Positions 1-6,307 of a DNA stretch of 14,869 nucleotides are shown in pieces (positions within the stretch are counted from its first letter, which is position 1; each line of letters begins with the position of its first letter). Location of the stretch: contig JAGHBT010000071.1 of assembly GCA_021160845.1 (NCBI GenBank), forward strand, positions 1 through 14,869, given 5' to 3'. The notes under the pieces were generated by a model, which had not been told where the DNA came from, searched no databases, and saw only the letters and a program-made list of their open reading frames with translations. The position numbers were made by a program, and so were the translations under genes. The DNA is from a bacterium (GTDB taxonomy: Bacteria; Krumholzibacteriota; Krumholzibacteriia; Krumholzibacteriales; WJIX01).

Positions 1-1
1 T

Positions 2-28
2 GATTTTCTTCAGGTGAAACCGTTGTAA
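2..28 (+). CDS. nusG: Transcription termination/antitermination factor NusG, last eight codons (partial)
   Basis: The window opens in a reading frame that encodes DFLQVKPL and stops with TAA at 26-28. The DF-x-QV pattern matches the usual end of NusG (E. coli ends in ELDFSQVEKA), which closes the KOW domain. NusG binds RNA polymerase and links it to Rho or to ribosomal protein S10. nusG directly upstream of rplK is the normal bacterial order, which supports the call. Only the tail is visible, so nothing can be said about the rest of the protein. The identification rests on eight residues plus position. Confidence 0.8.
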   Translation, partial: DFLQVKPL

Positions 29-82
29 TTAATAGAGTTTTTCCAGGAAGAAGAAATTCCAGATTGAGGAGAGTTTTTACTC

Positions 83-520
83 ATGGCTAAAAAATCAAAA
101 AAAAGGATACTTAAGGTTATTAAACTTCAGATTCCCGGTGGTCAGGCCACTCCGGCTCCCCCTGTTGGCCCGGCGTTGGGCCAGATGCAGGTCAGTTCGA
201 TGGATTTTTGCAAGCAGTTTAATTCGGCAACCCAGAAGATGACGGGAAGTATAGTTCCGGTCGAGATAACGATTTATGTTGATAAAAGTTTTACTTTTAT
301 TACTAAGACTCCTCCTGCATCAGAGTTCTTAAGAAAAGCGGCAAGAATTGCTAAGGGTTCGAGTGAACCAAACAAGGAAAAAGTGGCGAAAATAACAATA
401 GCCCAGGTAGAAGAGATTGCCAAAGAAAAAATGAAGGATTTAAATGCCTATGATCTTGACGCAGCGGTAGAAATTATCAAAGGTAGCGCCAGGAGCATGG
501 GAATCGTTGTTGAAGGCTAG
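83..520 (+). CDS. rplK: Large ribosomal subunit protein uL11 (L11)
   Basis: L11 binds the GTPase-associated centre of 23S rRNA at the base of the stalk, where EF-G and EF-Tu act. The product is 145 aa, against about 141 in the family. The N-terminal domain has the proline-rich TPAPPVGPALGQ motif near residues 24-35. The C-terminal rRNA-binding domain ends in the typical GSARSMGIVVEG. The ATG is preceded by a GAGGAGAG ribosome-binding site at 66-73 with nine bases of spacing. It lies 54 nt after nusG and 28 nt before rplA. One oddity: the usual GVNIMEF after the proline-rich motif reads QVSSMDF here, so the commonly conserved Gly and Asn are both replaced. Identity is secure. Confidence 0.98.
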   Translation: MAKKSKKRILKVIKLQIPGGQATPAPPVGPALGQMQVSSMDFCKQFNSATQKMTGSIVPVEITIYVDKSFTFITKTPPASEFLRKAARIAKGSSEPNKEKVAKITIAQVEEIAKEKMKDLNAYDLDAAVEIIKGSARSMGIVVEG

Positions 521-548
521 GTTTTTAAGACAGAAAGTTGATTGTAAG

Positions 549-1250
549 ATGAAACACGGCAAAAAGTATATTGACAATCAGAAAAAAATTGATTCAACCA
601 ATGAGTATCCCCTTGAAGAGGCTGTGGAACTTGTCAAGAGTCTAACCTCGGCGAATTTTGATGAGGGCCTTGAGTTTTCAGCGAGGTTAGGAGTAAATCC
701 TAAACATGCTGATCAGCAGATTAGAGGAACGGTGATGCTTCCTCACGGGACGGGCAGAAAAGTAAGGGTTCTTGTTTTTGCTGAGGGCGAAAAGCAGCGT
801 GAAGCCCTTGAGGCCGGCGCTGATTACGCGGGGTTTGAAGAATATATCGAAAAAATAAAAGGTGGGTGGTTCGATTTTGATGTTGCCATCGCGACCCCTG
901 ATATGATGCGTGAAGTTGGAAAACTCGGTCGTTTTCTGGGTCCAAGGGGTCTTATGCCCAACCCAAAAATAGGGACTGTAACGTCTGATGTAGAAAAAGC
1001 GGTTAAAGAGTCAAAAGCAGGAAAACTTGAGTACCGTGTTGACAAAAACAGTAATATTCATGTGCAGGTTGGGAAGATATCTTTCGAGAAAGAAAAGCTT
1101 ACGGATAATATAAGAGCGATAGTGAAAGAATTAATCAGGGCAAAACCTTCCGCGGCAAAGGGAAAGTACTTTTTAAGTAGTTATATTTCAACTACAATGG
1201 GTCCTTCCATTAAACTTGATAAAGCATCAATTATTGATATTGTACGGTAG
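549..1250 (+). CDS. rplA: Large ribosomal subunit protein uL1 (L1)
   Basis: L1 forms the mobile L1 stalk on 23S rRNA and assists release of E-site tRNA. In many bacteria it also represses its own operon by binding the leader mRNA. The protein is 233 aa, the normal length. It starts MKHGKKY, like most L1 proteins, and carries the family signature GKLGRFLGPRGLMPNPKIGT at about residues 124-143. The frame is open back to a TTG at 507, but that would overlap rplK and add 14 residues absent from the family, so the ATG at 549 is preferred. The ribosome-binding site is weak (AGAAAG around 532), which suggests translational coupling to rplK, whose stop lies 28 nt upstream. Confidence 0.97.
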   Translation: MKHGKKYIDNQKKIDSTNEYPLEEAVELVKSLTSANFDEGLEFSARLGVNPKHADQQIRGTVMLPHGTGRKVRVLVFAEGEKQREALEAGADYAGFEEYIEKIKGGWFDFDVAIATPDMMREVGKLGRFLGPRGLMPNPKIGTVTSDVEKAVKESKAGKLEYRVDKNSNIHVQVGKISFEKEKLTDNIRAIVKELIRAKPSAAKGKYFLSSYISTTMGPSIKLDKASIIDIVR

Positions 1251-1270
1251 CTGGGAAAGGAGTACATCTA

Positions 1271-1792
1271 ATGGTGCAGCAGGGCAAGATAGATAGGGTC
1301 GATCAGCTTGTATCGCTCTTTAAGGGCGCTAAAAGCGTAATCTTTAATGATTATAAGGGGTTGGATGTTGCTGTAATTTCGAGTCTTAGGCGAGAATGTC
1401 ATGAAAATAATATTACTTTCAGAGTGATAAAAAACACCTTGGCCTTGAGGGCTTTTGAAAGCATGGGTATGGAAGGAATGGACGAATTTCTTTCCGGTCC
1501 GACAGCCATCGCTGTTAGCGTTGAGGAAGAAGTCCTTCCCGCTCAGATATTAAAGAAATTTGCCGATGAACATCAATTGCCCAGTTTTAAAGGGGCTTTG
1601 GTAAACGGCCGTATTTTAAGTAAAGAAAAAACGGTCGAATTTGCGTCGCTCCCGAGCAAAGAGGAACTTCAAGCGAAATTGGTTGGAACATTGCAAGGTC
1701 CGGTGCGAGGGCTTGTTACTTGCCTCGATGCTTCCCGTCGAAATCTTGTTTATGTTATCCAAGCGATTTATGAAAAGAAGGGGGCAGCTTAA
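1271..1792 (+). CDS. rplJ: Large ribosomal subunit protein uL10 (L10)
   Basis: L10 anchors L7/L12 dimers to the ribosome and forms the stalk base with L11. The 173-aa product has the N-terminal rRNA-binding domain with the characteristic RVIKNTLALRA near residue 51. The C-terminal helix (about residues 128-170, beginning LPSKEELQAKL) is the part that carries L12 dimers. The ATG has a strong GGAAAGGAG site at 1253-1261, nine bases upstream. Only 20 nt separate it from rplA, so an E. coli-style long L10-binding leader would have to lie inside the rplA coding sequence. The number of L12 dimers bound cannot be read confidently from the helix length. Confidence 0.97.
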   Translation: MVQQGKIDRVDQLVSLFKGAKSVIFNDYKGLDVAVISSLRRECHENNITFRVIKNTLALRAFESMGMEGMDEFLSGPTAIAVSVEEEVLPAQILKKFADEHQLPSFKGALVNGRILSKEKTVEFASLPSKEELQAKLVGTLQGPVRGLVTCLDASRRNLVYVIQAIYEKKGAA

Positions 1793-1857
1793 AGCACGGA
1801 TTGTAATCTTTGTTTTTTGAATAACTTTAAAATAAAAATCTTGAAAGAGAGGTAGAA

Positions 1858-2448
1858 ATGTCAGCCGATAAGAAGGAAGAGAAGAAGAAAAAGGAAGAAA
1901 CTAAAGAGGAAAAGACTGGAAAGGTCAAGGCAGAAGAACCCAAAAAAGAAGAAAAAAAGGTTGAGAAGGTTGAGAAGGTTGAAAAAAAGGAAAAGACTGA
2001 AAAAGCAGATAAGAAAATAGAGAAGAAAAAAGAAGAGAAACCTAAAGAGAAAGAAGTTGCCAAGCCAGAGTCCGCCAATGTCGAAAAGATAGTGGATATG
2101 GTGAAAACTCTCACTGTAATGGAGCTTTCGGAGCTGGTTAAGGTTCTTGAAGATCTCTTTGGTGTAAGCGCGTCTGTTCCAATGGCCATGATGGCCGGCG
2201 GTGGTTCTGGATCCGCGGCTGCCGTTGAAGAGGAACAAACTGAATTTGACGTGGTACTGAAGGATGTTGGAAGCCAGAAAATTCCGGTAATTAAGGTTAT
2301 CAGGGCAATTACTAATTTGGGCCTTATTGAAGCTAAAAAACTTGTTGAATCTGCGCCGGTACCCATTAAAGAAGGTATCAGCAAGGAAGAGGCGGAAGAA
2401 CTTAAATCGAAAATAGAAGAAGTTGGAGCTACTGTAGAACTTAAGTAA
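1858..2448 (+). CDS. rplL: Large ribosomal subunit protein bL12 (L7/L12) with a long Lys/Glu-rich N-terminal extension
   Basis: L7/L12 is the multicopy stalk protein that recruits translation GTPases. The family is normally about 120-130 aa; this one is 196. Residues from about 72 onward are canonical. The N-terminal dimerisation and L10-binding domain ends in FGVSAS at 101-106. An acidic and Gly/Ala hinge spans about 109-127. The globular C-terminal domain (about 128-196) keeps the factor-binding lysines, including K141, K146 and K160. Residues 1-71 are extra: by hand count 29 Lys, 21 Glu and 2 Asp, with prolines at 28, 62 and 70. The ATG at 1858 has a good GAAAGAGAGG site at 1843-1852. The closest internal candidates, GTG at codon 79 and ATG at codon 81, fall inside the first canonical helix, so the long form looks genuine. 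Confidence 0.96.
   Translation: MSADKKEEKKKKEETKEEKTGKVKAEEPKKEEKKVEKVEKVEKKEKTEKADKKIEKKKEEKPKEKEVAKPESANVEKIVDMVKTLTVMELSELVKVLEDLFGVSASVPMAMMAGGGSGSAAAVEEEQTEFDVVLKDVGSQKIPVIKVIRAITNLGLIEAKKLVESAPVPIKEGISKEEAEELKSKIEEVGATVELK
1870..2070 (+). repeat. Nearly pure purine low-complexity tract encoding the L7/L12 extension
   Basis: About 200 bases are almost entirely A and G on the coding strand, made mostly of AAG, AAA, GAA and GAG codons. Two exact tandem copies of the 9-mer GTTGAGAAG lie at 1960-1968 and 1969-1977, with a third, imperfect copy from 1978; they encode VEKVEKVEK. The tract is in frame throughout and has no stop. Tandem copies of this kind are consistent with growth by replication slippage. 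The tract also contains many Shine-Dalgarno-like AGGA and GAGG strings, which could affect ribosome movement. Confidence 0.9.
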
Positions 2449-2456
2449 TTTACTTG

Positions 2457-2483
2457 TTTGGTCAAGTGGGTTAAAAGACCAAA
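2457..2483 (+). promoter_or_regulatory. Stem-loop in the rplL-rpoB spacer
   Basis: TTTGGTC at 2457-2463 and GACCAAA at 2477-2483 form a perfect 7-bp inverted repeat around a 13-nt loop. The stem occupies about half of the 56-nt gap and ends four bases before the AGGGAAAGG ribosome-binding site of rpoB. No U-run follows, so it is not an intrinsic terminator. In E. coli the equivalent, much longer gap holds an attenuator and an RNase III site that reduce rpoBC expression relative to rplJL. A similar role here is inference only. Confidence 0.45.
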
Positions 2484-2504
2484 GAAAGGGAAAGGCCGTT
2501 TCGC

Positions 2505-5500
2505 ATGATTAAAATGTCTAAGCGGATCGATTACAGAAAAACTCCCAAAGTGATAGAGCTTCCCAATTTGTTGGAGCTTCAACTGTCATCTTATGATAAG
2601 TTTCTCCAAACAAAAATCCCTAAGGATAAGAGAAAAAATATTGGATTGGAATCGGTTTTTAAATCAATATTTCCCATTGTATCCTCGAGGGGTAATTTTT
2701 CGCTGGAGTATCTTGGGTATACTGTAGGTGAGCCTAAGTATTCGGTAGAGGAATGCAAAGATAGGGATCTGGTTTTTGCTGTTCCTTTAAAGGCTTCATT
2801 GCGTCTGGTTATTATGGAAAAGGGTGTTGAGAAGGAAGCTATCAAGGATATCATTCAAAGTGATGTTTATCTTGGGGAGCTTCCGCTGATAACAGAGAAA
2901 GGCACCTTTATCATCAATGGCGCTGAAAGGGTTATTGTCAGCCAGTTACACCGTTCTCCCGGAGTGGTTTTCAGTGATAAATACCACGCCAACGGGAAGA
3001 GGCTCTTTAGCTCCAGAATCATTCCGTATCGGGGATCGTGGGTACAGTTCGCGATCGATGTTAATGATATTATGTACGTTTATATAGATCGCCGTAGGAA
3101 GATGCCCGTAACAATACTACTCAAAGCGATGGGGTTTGAACCCGATAGCGCGATTATCAAACTATTCCATAAAACAGAGATTTATGAACTTGCTTCAAAG
3201 AAGAGCAAGAAAGATAACGTTTTAATTGGCAGAGCTGTCGCTGAGGATGTTGTCGATACTGGAACGGGTGAAATAATTATTGAATGCGGAAAACTGATTA
3301 CCGAGGAAGCCCTCGAAGTTTTGAAAGGGAGAAAGATTTCAAAGCTTGTCCTTGTGAAAAAGAAGAAAGGACTCGATAGTGATGTTATCCTCAAAACTCT
3401 TAATAAGGATACAACATCCAATACTGAAGAGGCTTTAAAACGGATTTATAATTTATTGAGACCGGGCAATCCCCCGAGCCTGGAAACGGCAAAGGCTCTC
3501 CTGCAGAGATTGTTCTTTAATCCCAAACGTTACGATCTGGCGAAAGTAGGACGGTACAAAATCAACAAACGCCTTGGGATAGATGTTCCTTTAGAAACGA
3601 CCACGCTGACTCCTAAAGATTTTTTGGCTATAGTGGCGAATCTTATTAATCTTAAAGAAACCGATGGCCCGGTTGACGATATCGATCATTTGGGGAATAG
3701 GCGCGTACGTTCCATAGGAGAACTTCTTGCCAACCAATTTTCAATAGGTCTTTCAAGGATGGCAAGGATTATTCGCGAGAGAATGACAATCCAGGAATCA
3801 GATAATCCGACTCCTTCAGATTTGGTTAATGCGAGAACGGTAAGCGCGGTAATACAATCCTTCTTCGGTAGCAGTCAGCTTTCGCAATTTATGGATCAGA
3901 CTAATCCTCTTTCCGAGCTGACTCATAAACGACGTCTTTCAGCTTTGGGGCCCGGTGGGTTAACGCGCGAAAGAGCCGGTTTTGAAGTAAGGGATGTGCA
4001 TTTTACTCATTATGGCCGCTTGTGTCCTATTGAGACGCCTGAAGGGCCAAACATCGGGTTAATCGCGTCACTTGCCTCTTTTGGTCATCTCAATGATTTC
4101 GGGTTTTTGGAAACGCCGTATTTGAAGGTTAAGAATGGAATTGTTACCGATGAAATAGAGATGCTGACCGCTGACATGGAGGATGACGTAATAATAGCTC
4201 ATGGAAGCGCTTTGGTTGATGGTAAGGGGAAGCTTGGTTCTGGTAATATAATGGCAAGAAGCAGGGATGATTTCGTATTGATAGATCCCAAAAAGGTTGA
4301 TTATATTGATATTTCAACAAATCAGCTGATCGGTATTTCGGCGGCTCTTATTCCTTTTCTTGAGCACGATGACGCTAACAGAGCTTTAATGGGCTGCAAT
4401 ATGCAGCGTCAGGCTGTACCGTTGTTAAGGCCGCAAGCTCCACTGGTTGGAACGGGGCTCGAGGGTAAAGCGGCGTATGATTCTGGGGTTCTTGTAATTG
4501 CCAAGAGGGACGGGATAGTGAAGAGTGTTTCCGCTGATAAAATTCAGATTGCTTATGACTCGGACGTCAGCGATGATCTAACTGATTTTTCAGGTTTTGG
4601 CGGGTTTGATGAATACAAACTGGTGAAATATCAGAGATCAAATCAGAATACTTGTATCAATCAAAAACCGTTAGTGGATGTCGGAGATAAGATTAAAAAA
4701 GGCGATGTGATAGCTGATGCTTCAGCTTCGGATAATGGAGAGCTGGCAATTGGAAGAAATATGTTGGTTGCCTTCATGCCGTGGCGCGGATACAACTTCG
4801 AGGATGCTATTATTATTAGTGAACGTATTGTGAAAGATGACATATTGACATCTGTTCATATAGAAGAGTACGAAATGCAGGTGCGTGATACTAAAGCCGG
4901 CAAAGAAGAGATAACAAGAGAGCTTCCCAATGTGGGAGAAGAGGCATTGTCCAGTCTTGATGAAGATGGAATAATAATGGTTGGAGCTCGTGTTAAAGCC
5001 GGTGATATCCTTGTTGGTAAGGTTACTCCAAAGGGTGAGACGGAGCTTACCCCGGAAGAGAGGTTACTCAAAGCAATATTTGGAGAAAAGGCTGGAGATG
5101 TTCGTGACGCTTCCCTTAGAGCCGGGACAGGGATGGACGGGATAGTAATCGATGTAAAACTCTTTTCCCGAAAAGAGCGTGACGAAAGAGCGAAAAATCA
5201 CGAAAAGAAAATAATAAAAGCCTTAGAACAAAAGTTTCAGGAGGAAAAGGATTTTGTAAAAATCAAAAGAAAAGAACGATTGAAAAAATTAATGCTTGGG
5301 CAAACAACTGAGAAACTTATTCATTCTGAAACTGGCGAGATACAGGCAAAAGCGGGCAGAAAAATTACAGAAAAATTGCTTGATAGCATAGCTGTTGATT
5401 ATTTACATTGGGGATTACCTATAGTGAAAGACCCCGATGTTGATGAAAAGATCCAATCTTTGATGGAAAATGCTGCTAGAGCTATCGATGGAATCGACGC

Positions 5501-6287
5501 AAAATATGAAAAGGAACTTGAAAGAATAAAGCGCGGCGACGAACTTCCTCCCGGTGTAAACAGGTTGGTTAAGGTGTACATCGCCAGAAAAAGAAAGATA
5601 GCTGTTGGTGACAAGATTTCCGGGCGACATGGAAACAAGGGAGTTATCTCTATAATAGTTCCTGAAGAAGATATGCCTTACATGGAAGATGGAACTCCCA
5701 TTGATATCGTGTTGAATCCACTTGGGGTTCCAAGTAGAATGAATGTTGGGCAGATTCTTGAGACACATCTTGGTTGGGCAACACAGAAACAGGGAGCGAG
5801 AGCTATTACCCCTGTGTTTAACGGGGCGACTGTATCTGAGATTAAGCAAGCACTTAGGGAAGTCGGATTACCCGAGGATGGAAAGGCTCTCCTTTACGAT
5901 GGTATATCGGGGAAGGCTTTCGAAAACAGGGTTACAGTTGGTTATATTTATATGATGAAACTTTCGCACCTGGTTGATGATAAAATTCACGCGAGGTCTA
6001 TTGGGCCTTATTCACTTGTTTCACAGCAACCTCTTGGAGGTAAAGCACAGTTTGGCGGCCAGAGATTTGGTGAAATGGAAGTGTGGGCGCTGGAAGCCTA
6101 TGGAGCTGCTTACTGTCTCCAGGAGATATTAACTGTTAAATCTGACGATGTTAGCGGAAGAAGTAAAGCGTATGAAGCGATTGTGAAGGGTGGAGAAGCG
6201 CCCGAGCCGGGGTTGCCGGAATCGTTTAGCGTGCTATTAAAAGAACTTCAGAGTTTGTGTCTGGATGTAAGCCTTGAAAGGGAATAA
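2505..6287 (+). CDS. rpoB: DNA-directed RNA polymerase subunit beta
   Basis: RpoB forms one pincer of RNA polymerase and part of the active centre. The product is 1260 aa (E. coli 1342). The N-terminal lobe motif with INGAERVIVSQLHRSPG lies at about residues 136-152. Rifampicin cluster I runs from about 455 to 485 and keeps Q461, D464, H474, R477 and S479 (E. coli Q513, D516, H526, R529, S531). The active-site lysines K1037 and K1045 sit in GDKISGRHGNKG. The C-terminal clamp block contains GGKAQFGGQRFGEMEVWALE. About 100 residues of charged helical sequence before the GRHGNKG block match the Gram-negative type of beta insert. The ATG at 2505 has AGGGAAAGG ten bases upstream; the ATG at 2514 is in frame but too far from it. 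rpoC follows after 17 nt. Confidence 0.99.
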   Translation: MIKMSKRIDYRKTPKVIELPNLLELQLSSYDKFLQTKIPKDKRKNIGLESVFKSIFPIVSSRGNFSLEYLGYTVGEPKYSVEECKDRDLVFAVPLKASLRLVIMEKGVEKEAIKDIIQSDVYLGELPLITEKGTFIINGAERVIVSQLHRSPGVVFSDKYHANGKRLFSSRIIPYRGSWVQFAIDVNDIMYVYIDRRRKMPVTILLKAMGFEPDSAIIKLFHKTEIYELASKKSKKDNVLIGRAVAEDVVDTGTGEIIIECGKLITEEALEVLKGRKISKLVLVKKKKGLDSDVILKTLNKDTTSNTEEALKRIYNLLRPGNPPSLETAKALLQRLFFNPKRYDLAKVGRYKINKRLGIDVPLETTTLTPKDFLAIVANLINLKETDGPVDDIDHLGNRRVRSIGELLANQFSIGLSRMARIIRERMTIQESDNPTPSDLVNARTVSAVIQSFFGSSQLSQFMDQTNPLSELTHKRRLSALGPGGLTRERAGFEVRDVHFTHYGRLCPIETPEGPNIGLIASLASFGHLNDFGFLETPYLKVKNGIVTDEIEMLTADMEDDVIIAHGSALVDGKGKLGSGNIMARSRDDFVLIDPKKVDYIDISTNQLIGISAALIPFLEHDDANRALMGCNMQRQAVPLLRPQAPLVGTGLEGKAAYDSGVLVIAKRDGIVKSVSADKIQIAYDSDVSDDLTDFSGFGGFDEYKLVKYQRSNQNTCINQKPLVDVGDKIKKGDVIADASASDNGELAIGRNMLVAFMPWRGYNFEDAIIISERIVKDDILTSVHIEEYEMQVRDTKAGKEEITRELPNVGEEALSSLDEDGIIMVGARVKAGDILVGKVTPKGETELTPEERLLKAIFGEKAGDVRDASLRAGTGMDGIVIDVKLFSRKERDERAKNHEKKIIKALEQKFQEEKDFVKIKRKERLKKLMLGQTTEKLIHSETGEIQAKAGRKITEKLLDSIAVDYLHWGLPIVKDPDVDEKIQSLMENAARAIDGIDAKYEKELERIKRGDELPPGVNRLVKVYIARKRKIAVGDKISGRHGNKGVISIIVPEEDMPYMEDGTPIDIVLNPLGVPSRMNVGQILETHLGWATQKQGARAITPVFNGATVSEIKQALREVGLPEDGKALLYDGISGKAFENRVTVGYIYMMKLSHLVDDKIHARSIGPYSLVSQQPLGGKAQFGGQRFGEMEVWALEAYGAAYCLQEILTVKSDDVSGRSKAYEAIVKGGEAPEPGLPESFSVLLKELQSLCLDVSLERE

Positions 6288-6293
6288 AGAGTT

Positions 6294-6307
6294 GGAGGTT
6301 TCCTTTG
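6294..6307 (+). promoter_or_regulatory. Ribosome-binding site that fixes a TTG start for rpoC
   Basis: A strong GGAGG lies at 6294-6298, six bases before a TTG at 6305-6307. The next in-frame ATG (6359) would cut off 18 residues, has no comparable site, and would begin just before the conserved IKLASPEAIRSWS block. The 17-nt gap to rpoB leaves no other start. Confidence 0.85.

Noticed and set aside
71..82. GAGT-TTTT-ACTC mini-hairpin between the rplK ribosome-binding site and its ATG
   Set aside because: A 4-bp, weak stem is too short to support a regulatory claim, and it does not resemble the L1-binding site as far as I can judge.
507..548. Upstream TTG start for rplA giving 247 aa and overlapping rplK
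   Set aside because: The added 14 residues have no counterpart in the L1 family, and the ATG at 549 gives the standard MKHGKKY start.
1793..1857. Possible internal promoter before rplL (TAAAAT at 1828-1833)
   Set aside because: The spacer is AT-rich but has no acceptable -35 box 16-18 nt upstream; the nearest, TTGTAA at 1801, is 21 nt away.
1827..2582. Long open frame opposite rplL rich in Ser and Phe
   Set aside because: It is the antisense image of the purine-rich tract, which cannot produce stops on that strand; it has no ribosome-binding site and no recognisable family.
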